Origin: Caulobacter sp.
Lineage (GTDB): Bacteria > Pseudomonadota > Alphaproteobacteria > Caulobacterales > Caulobacteraceae
Reading direction: 5' to 3'
Assembly: GCA_016125585.1 (NCBI GenBank)
Contig: WGLL01000011.1
Coordinates: 124,001 to 188,000 of the forward strand
DNA: 64,000 bases
Within the stretch, counting starts at the first letter, position 1, and each line of letters opens with the position of its first letter. Below, piece after piece: positions 1 to 8,789 of the stretch. Below the pieces are notes generated by a model, which was not told the origin of the DNA, did no database searches, and saw nothing but the letters and a program-made list of their open reading frames with translations. A program made the position numbers and the translations under genes.

Positions 1-127
1 GACGGCCGGTGCGGCTCATCAACTGCAGCAGCAGGATGATGCCCCAGAAGTGGACCACGACGGTGAAGGCCACCATCAGGCTGGCGAGGCCGAGGTTGGC
101 CGCGAGGCCGGGCAGACTGGTCGCCAT
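1..127 (-). CDS. Membrane protein, N-terminal fragment cut by window edge
   Basis: Only the first 42 codons lie in the window; the gene continues off the left edge. After ATG at 127 the peptide has a hydrophobic helix (residues about 12-37, including VAFTVVVHFWGIILLLQLM) and then a basic MSRTGR turn, so it starts with one membrane segment. This arrangement resembles the first helix of small ion-channel-like proteins common in alphaproteobacteria, but the pore region is not visible, so the family is only a guess. The 206 bases between it and the next gene show no other coding signal and probably hold divergent promoters. Confidence 0.5.
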   Translation of the reverse strand, partial: MATSLPGLAANLGLASLMVAFTVVVHFWGIILLLQLMSRTGR

Positions 128-333
128 GGCGGGGTCCCCGTTTTCAGAGCCGCCATGCAGACCCCAGGTGCGGCGGCGCCGTCAACTGTTGTCGGACGGT
201 CCGTCCGGGGGCGCGAGGTTGATCCACGTCAAGCCGCCGGCCGCGATATGGCGCTAGAAGGCCGTCATGTCGCCCGGCTCGACGCCGACCCGATAGAGGG
301 GCGGCGGTTGTCCGTCGCGACGAGGAGACAGCC

Positions 334-1137
334 ATGAAGCCCGTTCTCACCACCATCCTTGTTCTGTCCCTGCTGAACGGCGCCGCCGTCAGCGCCGGCG
401 CCCAGCCCCGCGACCGGGATCGCGACGAGCGGCAAAGCCAGCAGCAGGATCGCGCCCGCCCCGACGGCCAGCGCTGGACCCGGGGCGACCGGCTGCCCGG
501 TCAGTATCGCCAGCGGCAGTATGTGGTCAGCGACTGGCGCCGGCGCGGCCTGCGCCCCCCGCCGCGCGGCTACAACTGGGTCCACGATGGCCATGACAAC
601 TTCTTCCTCGCCGCCATCGCCACGGGGCTGATCAGCGAGGCCATCTACGCCAGTGACCGGGAACAGCGCTGGAACCAGCGCTACCGCCGCACCTACAGCT
701 ATCGGGACGACATCTATTACCGGGAATGCCGGACCTCTTCCGATCCGGCCGGGGTGATCGTCGGGGCCCTGATCGGCGGCCTGCTTGGCAACGCCGCCGG
801 AGACGACGGCCGTCGGGGCGGCTCGACCCTGGCCGGGGTTATCATCGGCGGCGCGGTCGGCGCGGCCCTGACCCGGGACATGGACTGCGAGGATCGCAGC
901 TACGCCTATCGCAGCTACTACGACGGGTTCAACGCCGGTCGGGTGGGACGGCGCTATGCCTGGAGCAACCCCCGCAACGGCCATCGCGGCGAACTGCGGG
1001 TTGGCTCCTACTACAACGACCCCTACGGTTTCCGCTGCGCGACCTTCTCCCAGAGGATCTATATCGAGGGACGCTGGCGGGACGGACGCGGACGCGCCTG
1101 TCGCCAGCCGGACGGGACCTGGGCCATCGTCGACTGA
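334..1137 (+). CDS. Exported RcnB-like protein with glycine-zipper segment
   Basis: 267 residues. A signal peptide (1-23, [23 protein letters not shown]) is followed by an Arg/Gln/Asp-rich linker. Residues 50-100 resemble the RcnB family (WxxGDRLPxxYR, [16 protein letters not shown]), periplasmic proteins linked in E. coli to nickel/cobalt homeostasis. Residues 139-180 form a glycine-zipper 2TM segment ([26 protein letters not shown]) as in 17-kDa surface antigens. The C-terminal part is rich in Tyr, Arg and Cys. The start is supported by GAGGAGA about 6 bases upstream. It converges on the end of the injection-system operon but is probably unrelated to it. The metal role is only family-level inference. 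Confidence 0.75.
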   Translation: MKPVLTTILVLSLLNGAAVSAGAQPRDRDRDERQSQQQDRARPDGQRWTRGDRLPGQYRQRQYVVSDWRRRGLRPPPRGYNWVHDGHDNFFLAAIATGLISEAIYASDREQRWNQRYRRTYSYRDDIYYRECRTSSDPAGVIVGALIGGLLGNAAGDDGRRGGSTLAGVIIGGAVGAALTRDMDCEDRSYAYRSYYDGFNAGRVGRRYAWSNPRNGHRGELRVGSYYNDPYGFRCATFSQRIYIEGRWRDGRGRACRQPDGTWAIVD

Positions 1138-1154
1138 CGCCGCCCGCCGGCGCT

Positions 1155-1541
1155 CTATTTTCTGGACCGGAGGGGCGCCGGCGGCAGCAGGGTGACGATG
1201 AGCACCCGAAAGTCGTAGTTCTGGCCGCTGAGCCGGTAGTGATGCGGCACCTCCTCGGGAGAGGTGACGACGACCTCGAACTCGTCGGCCGCCCGCGGCA
1301 GGCGCCAATGGACCTGGATGTAGCCCTTGGTGCAGCCGAAGCGGATGTAGCCCTCGGCCGAGACGCCGTCCTCGGTCGAGATGCTGGTCCATTTGCCCGA
1401 GCCCTGCTTGGCGATGACGCCGCCGATCTTCGGCGGGCCGGGCGTGTTCCAGGCGCCCTGGACGTTCATCGCGTCCTCGATGCTGAGCAGTTCCTGGGTG
1501 TGGTTCTGCACCACGACGTCGACCTGTCTGAGGATGCGCAT
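1155..1541 (-). CDS. ET79/aegerolysin-like beta-sandwich protein A
   Basis: 128 residues, no signal peptide. It opens with a strand of the type VDVVVQNHTQELL, then LSIEDAMNVQGAW, KWTSIS, AEGYIRFG and VHWRLP. This order matches the other three copies in this window and the layout of Bacillus thuringiensis crystal protein ET79 and aegerolysins (V-x-NxT...L..G.W...W.S.S....GYV.F......W..P). Those families are small beta-sandwich proteins; some bind membrane lipids and act with pore-forming partners. It is the last gene of the leftward injection-system operon, one base after the stop of copy B. Cargo or surface-targeting roles are inferred. Assignment rests on motif order only. Confidence 0.62.
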   Translation of the reverse strand: MRILRQVDVVVQNHTQELLSIEDAMNVQGAWNTPGPPKIGGVIAKQGSGKWTSISTEDGVSAEGYIRFGCTKGYIQVHWRLPRAADEFEVVVTSPEEVPHHYRLSGQNYDFRVLIVTLLPPAPLRSRK

Positions 1542-1542
1542 G

Positions 1543-1923
1543 TCAGCCTTTCCCTCGGGGCGGCGACAGGGTCACCAGGGCGGTCGGGCTGGCTGGAGAC
1601 TCCTGATAGAGCAGCAGACTGTAGTCGAACTGGCGCCGGTTGACCTCACGCTCCATCGAGAAGGCGCCGACCCAGGGCAATGACCAGTGAAGCTGGACCA
1701 GGCCCATGATCGAGGACAGCCGCAGAAATCCCTCGCAGCCGATCTGCAGGGCCGACGAGGCGCAGGACAGGCTGGCGGCGCACTGCGGCGGAATCTGGCC
1801 GCCCTGGACGGTCAGGCCCTGATCCGACTTCCACTCGCCCTGCAGAACCTCGGCGGATTCGACCGTCAGCGCCGAGGGGGTGCTGTTCTGGATGACGAGA
1901 TGGACGCTTCGGTAGACGGGCAT
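1543..1923 (-). CDS. ET79/aegerolysin-like beta-sandwich protein B
   Basis: 126 residues: YRSVHLVIQNSTPSALTV, LQGEWKS, a central segment with CAASLSCASS where the siblings have W.S.S, CEGFLRLSS, and LHWSLPWVGAF. It is the most diverged copy: three cysteines (two in the central segment, one before GFLRL) replace positions that are Trp or Gly in the others. It sits between copies C and A with gaps of 25 bases and 1 base, so it is cotranscribed with them at the far end of the eCIS operon. No export signal is seen, consistent with loading into a particle inside the cell, but that is inference. Confidence 0.6.
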   Translation of the reverse strand: MPVYRSVHLVIQNSTPSALTVESAEVLQGEWKSDQGLTVQGGQIPPQCAASLSCASSALQIGCEGFLRLSSIMGLVQLHWSLPWVGAFSMEREVNRRQFDYSLLLYQESPASPTALVTLSPPRGKG

Positions 1924-1948
1924 GAGGATCCTTCACCCCTGGCCGCGG

Positions 1949-2329
1949 CTATCCGCGCGGAGTCTCCAGGACGGTGGCCAGAACCACCACCGCATCGGGG
2001 TGGCGATCGTCGATGACGATGTCGATGCGCAGGCCGGTGACATCCTCGCGGAGGATTTCGAACGGGCCGGTCCAGGGCAGGGCCCAGCGCAGCAGGGGAA
2101 AGCCGTGGGAGGTGCCGAAGCGCACATAGGCCGCCGTGCCCGATCCCAGGGTCGTCGAGACGCTGGTCCATTCGACCGCCGACTGCTCGCTGACGAGCAT
2201 GCCCTGCGTGGGCGCCTGCTTGTCGGCCCAGGCGCCGGAAAGCACCGCAAAGCCCTGCACCGTGAGGTTCTCGTTGGTGCTGTTCTGCAGGACGAGCTTT
2301 ACGCTCCGGTACACCTGAGCGGTCGCCAT
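1949..2329 (-). CDS. ET79/aegerolysin-like beta-sandwich protein C
   Basis: 126 residues and the clearest family member of the trio: YRSVKLVLQNSTNENLTVQG, LSGAWAD, VEWTSVSTTLGSGTAAYVRF, LLRWALPWTGPFEI. The N-terminal strand shared with copies B and D (RSV.L.LQNST..LTV) shows they arose by duplication. It follows the pentapeptide-repeat gene by about 70 bases, the longest gap in this part of the operon, so an internal promoter is possible. Known family members from Bacillus and fungi bind lipids or insect membranes. Function here is not established. Confidence 0.65.
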   Translation of the reverse strand: MATAQVYRSVKLVLQNSTNENLTVQGFAVLSGAWADKQAPTQGMLVSEQSAVEWTSVSTTLGSGTAAYVRFGTSHGFPLLRWALPWTGPFEILREDVTGLRIDIVIDDRHPDAVVVLATVLETPRG

Positions 2330-2400
2330 GATTTCACCGATTCCTGTGCTGGTTGTGCGACAACTTTAGATTATATCCGGGGGGCGTCAAAGCAAAACCA

Positions 2401-3462
2401 TCAGGGGATGACGTGGGCCTTGTCGAAATTCGCGCCGGTGAAATCGGCGCCGTCGAACCGGCAGCGGCGGAACTGGCTTGAGGTGAAGTCGGCTCGCTGA
2501 AAACTGGTCCCTTCGAACCGGCAGTTTTCAAAAAGGGTGCTGGTCAGATTGGCGTCCGAGAAGTCGCCGCCCGGCAGGACGAGACCCGCGAAGCTGGCGC
2601 CGGAAAGGTCCGCGCCGCTGACATTGACGCCCTGACCGCTGCTCGCGGTGATCCGGCAGGAGGCCAGAGTCGCGCCTCTCGCGATCAGCCCGTCAAGCTG
2701 ACAGCGATCCAGCCTGGCCTCCGTCAGGTCGGCGTTCGAGAGGTCAGCCTGCCGCAGGTCATCCCGGCGCAGCGCCGCCTGCCGAAGATTGCTCCGGGTC
2801 AGGTTCGCGCCGGCCAGGTTGGACCCGGCGATCTGGGCCTCGGACAGCGTGGCCTGCCGCAGGATCGCTCCCTTGAGACTGGCCGCCTTCAGCCGAAGCT
2901 TCGTCAGGTCGGCGCCGGTCAGGTCGGCGCCGTCCATGGGGTGGTGGGGAATGAGGCGATAGTCGAAGGCGGTGCTGAGCCAGGGCGCGCCGCCGTTGGC
3001 GAAGGCCTCAAGCTGCTCGGTCGGGGTCCATTCACTGGAATGCCGGCCGCCGGGGTAGCGGCCGAGATACCAGTCGACCCCCTCCCGGCAGGCGCCCAGC
3101 CGGGCGAGCAGCGCCTCGTCCACATGCCGGCCGGCCTCGCCCGTGGGCAGGGCGTCGATCAGCGGCTGCAGGCCGGTGAACACCCGGGCGCCGGAGGGAA
3201 ACCGCCCGGCCTCGCCGGACGAGGCCAGGATGAATACCGGCAGACCCATGCCGGCGGCCAGGCCAAGCGCAAGGTGGGCGCCGGGGCTCACCGGATAGAG
3301 GCTGACCAGGGCGCCGCAGCCGGTCAGGGCGGCCTGGCGCGCGCTGACGGCGGACTCGGCCGACAACAGGACCGGCTCAAGGCCCAGCGCCTTGATGCGC
3401 TCGGCCGCCTCGCCCTCCAGGCCGCCGGCCTGGTCCGCCTCTATGCAGATCCTGTTGGTCAC
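2401..3462 (-). CDS. Deoxyribosyltransferase-like fold fused to pentapeptide repeats
   Basis: 353 residues. The first ~115 form a Rossmann-like alpha/beta domain resembling nucleoside 2-deoxyribosyltransferases or TIR-like folds (alternating strands, then SPGAHLALGLAAGMGLPVF, comparable to the GTAFEIGYA...GKPV segment). At the position of the usual catalytic glutamate there is alanine, so classical activity may be lost. A linker with a WYLGRYPGG stretch leads to pentapeptide repeats from about residue 178 to the end (A(D/N)Lxx units such as GADLTGADLTKLRL), which fold as a right-handed beta helix. It overlaps the third collar fibre by ATGA, so it is translationally coupled to the injection-system structural genes. 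Effector, DNA-mimic or particle-decoration roles are all possible. Confidence 0.7.
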   Translation of the reverse strand: MTNRICIEADQAGGLEGEAAERIKALGLEPVLLSAESAVSARQAALTGCGALVSLYPVSPGAHLALGLAAGMGLPVFILASSGEAGRFPSGARVFTGLQPLIDALPTGEAGRHVDEALLARLGACREGVDWYLGRYPGGRHSSEWTPTEQLEAFANGGAPWLSTAFDYRLIPHHPMDGADLTGADLTKLRLKAASLKGAILRQATLSEAQIAGSNLAGANLTRSNLRQAALRRDDLRQADLSNADLTEARLDRCQLDGLIARGATLASCRITASSGQGVNVSGADLSGASFAGLVLPGGDFSDANLTSTLFENCRFEGTSFQRADFTSSQFRRCRFDGADFTGANFDKAHVIP

Positions 3463-5297
3463 TTGATCCTCACCGCGCGGAGCAGAAACATGAACGGGGG
3501 GAGGCTGGCCGAGGCGCTGGTCACGCTGGACTGGCCGGAGGGATTGTCGCCGGTGTCCGCCGGCGAGGCGGTGCTCGAGTCGGTGGTGAAGACGTGATTG
3601 TGGGTGGCCTGGGAAATGGAGCTACCCGCGGCGTAGAGGCCGTCGGTTCCGACAATCGAGGTGGTGTAGACGTCGACGGTGTGGCTGTGGACGATCGGGT
3701 GGGTGTGTTGCGACAGGATGTAGCCGTGCGTGTGGGTCGCCGAGCCGCCGGTCTGGCCGATCTGTTCGTAGTTGACCACGCCGCGGACGAAGGCCTGACG
3801 CAGGTCGGGAGTCCTGGCGCCGACCAGGGGGCTTGCTGAATCGGTGATGGTCGATCCGTCGCAGAGCTGAAAGCCCTCGCCGGTCCAGGGAAGTTGCAGG
3901 TCGGAAGACCACCAGCTGACAATCGTGCCTATGGGAATGGCGGCCAGGCCCTGCGACTGCTGGCTGTTGTCGGCGAAGATCACGCCGCCGGAGGCGCTGA
4001 TGACGCCATCGACCGTCAGCCGGTTGCCCGGGTCCGACACCCCGACCCCGACGTTTTGATTGCTCGCCAGCATCAGGTCGGGGACATCGCTCGCCGCGCC
4101 GCTCGTCTCGAACAGGATCTGGCCGGCCTCCCGCACCTCAAGGGTGTTCTGGCTGGCCCAGAAATGGATGGCGTGGATCTGGTTCGCCGCGTTCCCGTCC
4201 GCCTGGACCGATCCGTCGCTCATGAAGCGGAGACTGTTCTGGTCGCCCATGAGCACATCGCCGTTGCGGATGGTCAGCAGAGCCGGGCCGAGGTCGCCGC
4301 CAATGGCGACCCCGCCCTGGGCGGACACCGTCAGGGCGGTGGTCAGGGCGTTGATCCTGATCTTGGCCACCGCCCCGTGGCTGATGGCGTAGTCCGAGCG
4401 ATACAGCCGGTTCACCGGCGCGGTCGCGACGGTGACCGTCTGGCTGGAGACGGCCTGGACCTGAAGCGTCTGGGCGGCGTCCTTGAGATCGATGTCGGGG
4501 CTCAGCGGGACCAGAATCTGATCGCCGGGGGTCAGGGAGGCGAGGTCATAGGCGTCGGCGCCGAACAGCACCGGGCCATCGCTGCTGATCAGGCCCGCGC
4601 CCGGAACCGGCTTGCCTGCCTTGACCAGCAGCGCGGTGTCGGACGCGGTCGCCGGGCCCACCCGAACCGCGCCCGACACCGCCAGGGATCCGAACAGATC
4701 GGTCAGCGGTGAGGTGATGGCCAGCGCCTGACCGGTCGCATCCATGGCCAGGGTCGGCGTGGGACCGGCGTCGTCCGGCGGCCTCATCAACAGCTGGCCG
4801 AGGTTGAGGCCGCAGACCCGTCGGGTGCTCAGGTCCGGCGTCTCGACGCGGCGGGCCGGCGTGAAGGTCAGCCTGGCGAGCGGGACGACCGCGCCCGTCT
4901 CCCGCGGGGCCTCGGGCGAGATGATCATTGTCGCGCGGTCCGCGATCCGCACATAGCCCGATCCGAGCGGATAGATCCGCCAGTCCTGGTCCTCCGGCTG
5001 GGTGGCGACGCCGAGGTAGACGGCCGGGGCGACCTGGCTTGAGAGGTCGACAAGCGCGGTTTGCGTGAGGCGTATCTCCTGTCCCGCCGCGTTGATCGCC
5101 ATGCCGGGGCTCACGGTGACGCCTAGGCCCCCCGGCGCAACGGCGATCTCCAGGCCGAAGGCGACCCCCCAGTTGTGCAGGCTGCGGCAGCGAAGCGCCT
5201 GGGTCTGGATGTGAAAGGCCTGCTCGCGAGCGAAGTCGGCGGCGGTCAACAGGCCGCCGTCGGCGAAGTTCAGCCGCGCGCGATCGACGGTGCTCAT
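3459..5297 (-). CDS. eCIS tail fibre with phage collar domain (fibre 4)
   Basis: 612 residues. Residues 1-120 are a module shared with the other three fibres (LLTAADFAREQAF...NWGVAFGLEI...VSPGMAINAAGQEI), probably the baseplate attachment part. The middle is beta-rich with Gly/Asn/Ser-rich repeats (VGVGVSDPGNRLTVDGVI) typical of trimeric fibres. From about residue 450 is a phage tail collar domain (IGTIVSWW...FQLCDGSTI...PDLRQAFVRG), then a histidine-rich loop (ATHTHGYILSQHTHPIVHSH) and the terminal LPPFMFLLRAVRIK. In phage T4 fibres HxH motifs hold metal ions, which may apply here. Overlaps both neighbours by ATGA. Likely receptor binding. Confidence 0.8.
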   Translation of the reverse strand: MSTVDRARLNFADGGLLTAADFAREQAFHIQTQALRCRSLHNWGVAFGLEIAVAPGGLGVTVSPGMAINAAGQEIRLTQTALVDLSSQVAPAVYLGVATQPEDQDWRIYPLGSGYVRIADRATMIISPEAPRETGAVVPLARLTFTPARRVETPDLSTRRVCGLNLGQLLMRPPDDAGPTPTLAMDATGQALAITSPLTDLFGSLAVSGAVRVGPATASDTALLVKAGKPVPGAGLISSDGPVLFGADAYDLASLTPGDQILVPLSPDIDLKDAAQTLQVQAVSSQTVTVATAPVNRLYRSDYAISHGAVAKIRINALTTALTVSAQGGVAIGGDLGPALLTIRNGDVLMGDQNSLRFMSDGSVQADGNAANQIHAIHFWASQNTLEVREAGQILFETSGAASDVPDLMLASNQNVGVGVSDPGNRLTVDGVISASGGVIFADNSQQSQGLAAIPIGTIVSWWSSDLQLPWTGEGFQLCDGSTITDSASPLVGARTPDLRQAFVRGVVNYEQIGQTGGSATHTHGYILSQHTHPIVHSHTVDVYTTSIVGTDGLYAAGSSISQATHNHVFTTDSSTASPADTGDNPSGQSSVTSASASLPPFMFLLRAVRIK

Positions 5298-7141
5298 AGG
5301 ATCCGGATCAGTTTGAGAAGGCCGACGTAGGGGGGAATGGTCGAGGCCGACTGGGTGCTGGCAGTCAGGCCGGCGTCGGAATTGTCGCCGCTCTCCGCGC
5401 CGGACGCCGCGCCGACGGTGCTCTGCCAGTTGTGATAATGTTCGGAGGCGGCGTTGTCGCTGCTGGTGCCGGTGCCGTCCGAACCGTTGGCCTTGCCCGT
5501 GACGCCCGAGGGCGCGTCGTGGGTGTGAGGGTAGGCGTGGGTGTGGGCGGGCGTGGCGTAGTCGTGGGCGTGGGTGTCGGCGCCCGTGTGGACAAGGCTG
5601 ACGCCGGTCGAGGCGACACCGACCACAAAGAGGTTGTCCAGGTTGGGTACGGCGAGGCCGTGCAGCGGGCTGGCGGGTTCATTGACCACCCCGCCCGCGC
5701 AGATCATGAAATTGTCGGGCGGATGCTGGCTTGCGGAGCCCTGCCACCAGTCGATGATCGCGCCGACCGGAATGGAAACCTGCGCCGTGGTCTGCACCGA
5801 GCCGTCGGGAAACACCAGCCCGCCGCTGGTGAGTTGAAGCACGCCCTCGATGTCGAGCTTGTTGACGGGCTCCAGCAGGCCGACGCCCAGATTGCCCGCG
5901 GCGTCGAGGGCCATGCCGACCGGGGGTTTTGCGGGGGCGGCGACGCGGCCAGGCAGCCACTGGATGTCCCCCGTCTGGGAAAAGACCAGCCGGGTGGGGC
6001 TGCCGCTGGGCGGCTTTGGCCGAAAGCTGATGTTGCTCGCGCCATCGGTGGTCTGGATCAGGCCCTGTCCGCCGAACCCCAGGATCGCGCCGTTCTGCGA
6101 GATCTCGACGTCGCCGTCGCCCACCTGCAGCCGGGCGGCGGGCGCGGAGGCCCCGAGTCCGACATTGGCCGTCCGATCGACGCTGAGGGCGGTGAAATCC
6201 TCGCTGTTGCGAACGGACGCGACCAGCGCCTGTTGATAGGTGAACGGCGCATCGGCGCAGTTCAGGGGCGTGGCGGTCATCAGTTCGGTTGCGGAGGTGA
6301 CGCCGGTCACCACGCTTCGCTTGGGTTGGCCCTCGCGGTCGGTGACCATCAGGGTGTCGCCGACGTGGATGATCCGGCCCAGCCGGGAATCGGACCCTCG
6401 CACCACCGCCCCGTAGCTTGTGAGCAGGCCGGGACCGGTCAGGGCCACGTTCGGGGCGAGGACATCGAGACTGGCCCCTGGCGACATGACCCCGACGCCC
6501 AGCGGCCCGTCCTGGATGGACAGGCTGGATTGCGGCGCAAGGGATTGGCCGGCCGGCAAGGGGGCGGCGATGGACATCAGATCGGCGTCGATCCGCAGCC
6601 CCAGCAAGGGGGCGGCGCTCCAGGCGATCAGCGACGCGCGGGTCGAGGTCTGGGGACTGGTGAAGGTCACCGTCCCGGCGGGCGCGCCGGCATAGACGCG
6701 CCCCTTCGCCGACAGGCCGGCGCCGTCGACCACCGCCAGTGTCAGCGTCCGGGATGGGTCGGTGATCGCCGAGGCGTCCATCCAGGCGAGGGTGGCGGTT
6801 TCGAGGATGGCGCCGACCGCGCCCGGCTCGGCCAGCATGACCGTTTCGTGGTGGGCGATGGTGAGAACCTGGCCCTGCACGGTGGAGGCGGTGATGGTGC
6901 GGGCGCCGGTGAGCAGGATCAGGCGGCCCAGACTATCCATCGCCAGCCCGGGCGAGACCTCGATCTCGCCGGCGACCGCGGAGGGGCCCGCCGTCAGTCC
7001 GTAGGCGATGCCCCAGGTGGACAGGGCCGCGGTCCCGGCCCGTTGCATGGCGACCTGATAGGCCTGCTCGGCGGCATAGTCCGCCGCGGACAGGAATTCG
7101 CCGGGGAAGTAGCTGGTTTCGGAGGGAGAGCGACTGGTCAT
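5294..7141 (-). CDS. eCIS tail fibre with phage collar domain (fibre 3)
   Basis: 615 residues with the same plan as its neighbours: attachment module at 1-120 (FLSAADYAAEQAY, STWGIAYGL, VSPGLAMDSLGRLI), beta-rich stalk with NVGLGASAPAARLQV and NLGVGLLEPVNKLDI units, collar domain (VGAIIDWWQ...FMICAGGVV...VPNLDNLFVVG), a loop with HAHDYATPAHTHAYPHTHD, and the end IPPYVGLLKLIRIL. The stalk and tip differ strongly from fibres 2 and 4 while the ends are conserved, as expected for receptor-binding proteins under diversifying selection. Its start follows fibre 2 by 10 bases. Target host unknown. Confidence 0.8.
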   Translation of the reverse strand: MTSRSPSETSYFPGEFLSAADYAAEQAYQVAMQRAGTAALSTWGIAYGLTAGPSAVAGEIEVSPGLAMDSLGRLILLTGARTITASTVQGQVLTIAHHETVMLAEPGAVGAILETATLAWMDASAITDPSRTLTLAVVDGAGLSAKGRVYAGAPAGTVTFTSPQTSTRASLIAWSAAPLLGLRIDADLMSIAAPLPAGQSLAPQSSLSIQDGPLGVGVMSPGASLDVLAPNVALTGPGLLTSYGAVVRGSDSRLGRIIHVGDTLMVTDREGQPKRSVVTGVTSATELMTATPLNCADAPFTYQQALVASVRNSEDFTALSVDRTANVGLGASAPAARLQVGDGDVEISQNGAILGFGGQGLIQTTDGASNISFRPKPPSGSPTRLVFSQTGDIQWLPGRVAAPAKPPVGMALDAAGNLGVGLLEPVNKLDIEGVLQLTSGGLVFPDGSVQTTAQVSIPVGAIIDWWQGSASQHPPDNFMICAGGVVNEPASPLHGLAVPNLDNLFVVGVASTGVSLVHTGADTHAHDYATPAHTHAYPHTHDAPSGVTGKANGSDGTGTSSDNAASEHYHNWQSTVGAASGAESGDNSDAGLTASTQSASTIPPYVGLLKLIRIL

Positions 7142-7151
7142 CGGCCCCGTC

Positions 7152-8789
7152 TCACCGAATTCTCAGGATCATGATCAGCCCCGCCGAGGCCGGCTGGCTG
7201 CTGGCGCCGGCCGTGTCAAACGCCGGCAGGGTGGAATTGTTGGCCTGGGACTCGCTGGTCGAAGGGACCGACAGGCCGATGGTGATGGAATGATCGTGAT
7301 CGGTGTTGCTGCACTTGTTGTCGGTGGTCAGACCATCGCCGGACATCTGATCGCTGTTGGTCTGTCGGCTGATGTCCGGATGCTGGTGGTTGATCGAATG
7401 GGTATGGGCCGGCGTCGTATCGATCTGGTGCTGGTGGGTCGCCGCGCCGCCGGTCTGGCCGATTTCGGCGTAGTCACTGGTGCCGCGGATGTAGCGGCCG
7501 ACCAGGTTGGGCGTGTTCTGTCCGTGAAGCGGGCTCAAGGGATCGGTGATCGCCCGGCCATCGCAGATCTCGAATTCGGCGGGCAGGGTCAGCGCCCCGT
7601 TGGCTGACCACCATTCGACGATCGAGCCGACCTGGATCGTGGCGGAGGGCGCCGTCGCCGTCTGCGCCGGGCTGTTCCCGAAGATGAAACCGCCAGACAG
7701 GGATTGCACCGATCCATCGACCACCAGGGCCTGGCCGGGATCGGGCACGCCAATGCCGACATTGCCGCTGACCGCCACCCGCAGGGTGGGAATCTGGGAC
7801 TGCGGGGTCGCGCCGGCGTAGAGATCGATCTGTCCAACCTCGCTGAAGACCATGAGGCCGCCGCCGGTCGAGGCGCCGCCAAGACTGATCGCATGGCCGG
7901 ATGATCCCGACTGAAGCGCGCCCGCCCCCTCGAACCGCAGAGCGCGGCCGGCATCCAGCCTGATGTCGCCGGCCACGGACAGGCGGGCCGTGGCGCTGGG
8001 CGGAGACGGGCCGATGCTGGTGCGGCCGGTCTGGTCGATGGTCATCAGCGGCTGGCCGGCGGTCGACTTCAGTTGCAGCAGATTCGCGTGGCCGCTCTGC
8101 ACATCCAGAATGGCCCGGGGCGACTGCAGAGGCTGCTCCCCGATGGTCAGGCCGCCGGCGATCTCCAGAGCGCCAGAGACCTCGACCGCATCGGCCAGAA
8201 GCGAAAGCCGCGTAACCTGGTCATCCACCTCAAGCGCCAGGCTGGCCTTGACGACTTCATCGTCGGGGCCCTTGAAATCGACCGCGCCGACCTCGAAGCC
8301 GCAAGGGCGGCGCGGCCCCGGATTGATGCCCGACAGCTCCCCGCTGGCGGTCAGCACGACGGCGGCCAGGAATACGGCCTGATCGTCGACGCTGGCGCCG
8401 GCGGCGGCAAAAAAAGGCATCGCCACATGTTCGAGGCGGGTAAAGCCGCTGGCCAGCGACGCCTGCGACGGGTGGGTGCGTCTGGCCTGGGAAATGATGA
8501 AGAGATTGACCGTCTGCCCGCCAAGGTTCGGCGTCGTCAGGGTGGTCGGTTCGGTCAGCAGGATTTCCTGACCGGAAGGCTGGATGGCCAAGCCTGGCGC
8601 GATGATCACCGAGCGCTGGTCGCCGCCGGCGACGACGCCCAGACCCTGAGCGATCCCCCAGGTGTGCAGTCCCGCATTGTAGAGTCGGCGGAGACCATCC
8701 AGATGATCGCGCTCGGCGAGGAAGTCGGCCGTGCCCAGGTCCTGGCCGTCAAAGTAGTTTGGTCGGCGCGGCAGGGCTGTCGGGATCAT
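7152..8789 (-). CDS. eCIS tail fibre with phage collar domain (fibre 2)
   Basis: 545 residues. N-terminal module: LGTADFLAERDHL, HTWGIAQGLG, IAPGLAIQPSGQEILL. The stalk carries VGIGVPDPGQALVVDGSV-type repeats, then the collar domain (VGSIVEWWS...FEICDGRAI...TPNLVGRYIRG), the His-rich loop ATHQHQIDTTPAHTHSINHQ and a terminal LIMILRIR. It is the shortest of the three collar fibres. ATGA overlap with the upstream S74 fibre implies coupled translation. The collar domain in phage short tail fibres holds the trimer together; by analogy this would bind a cell-surface receptor. Confidence 0.8.
   Translation of the reverse strand: MIPTALPRRPNYFDGQDLGTADFLAERDHLDGLRRLYNAGLHTWGIAQGLGVVAGGDQRSVIIAPGLAIQPSGQEILLTEPTTLTTPNLGGQTVNLFIISQARRTHPSQASLASGFTRLEHVAMPFFAAAGASVDDQAVFLAAVVLTASGELSGINPGPRRPCGFEVGAVDFKGPDDEVVKASLALEVDDQVTRLSLLADAVEVSGALEIAGGLTIGEQPLQSPRAILDVQSGHANLLQLKSTAGQPLMTIDQTGRTSIGPSPPSATARLSVAGDIRLDAGRALRFEGAGALQSGSSGHAISLGGASTGGGLMVFSEVGQIDLYAGATPQSQIPTLRVAVSGNVGIGVPDPGQALVVDGSVQSLSGGFIFGNSPAQTATAPSATIQVGSIVEWWSANGALTLPAEFEICDGRAITDPLSPLHGQNTPNLVGRYIRGTSDYAEIGQTGGAATHQHQIDTTPAHTHSINHQHPDISRQTNSDQMSGDGLTTDNKCSNTDHDHSITIGLSVPSTSESQANNSTLPAFDTAGASSQPASAGLIMILRIR

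Noticed and set aside
5432..7174. Plus-strand open frame of 580 codons opposite fibre 3
   Set aside because: Gly/Val/Arg/Asp-rich shadow with no family resemblance; the opposite frame has clear collar-domain and shared fibre motifs.
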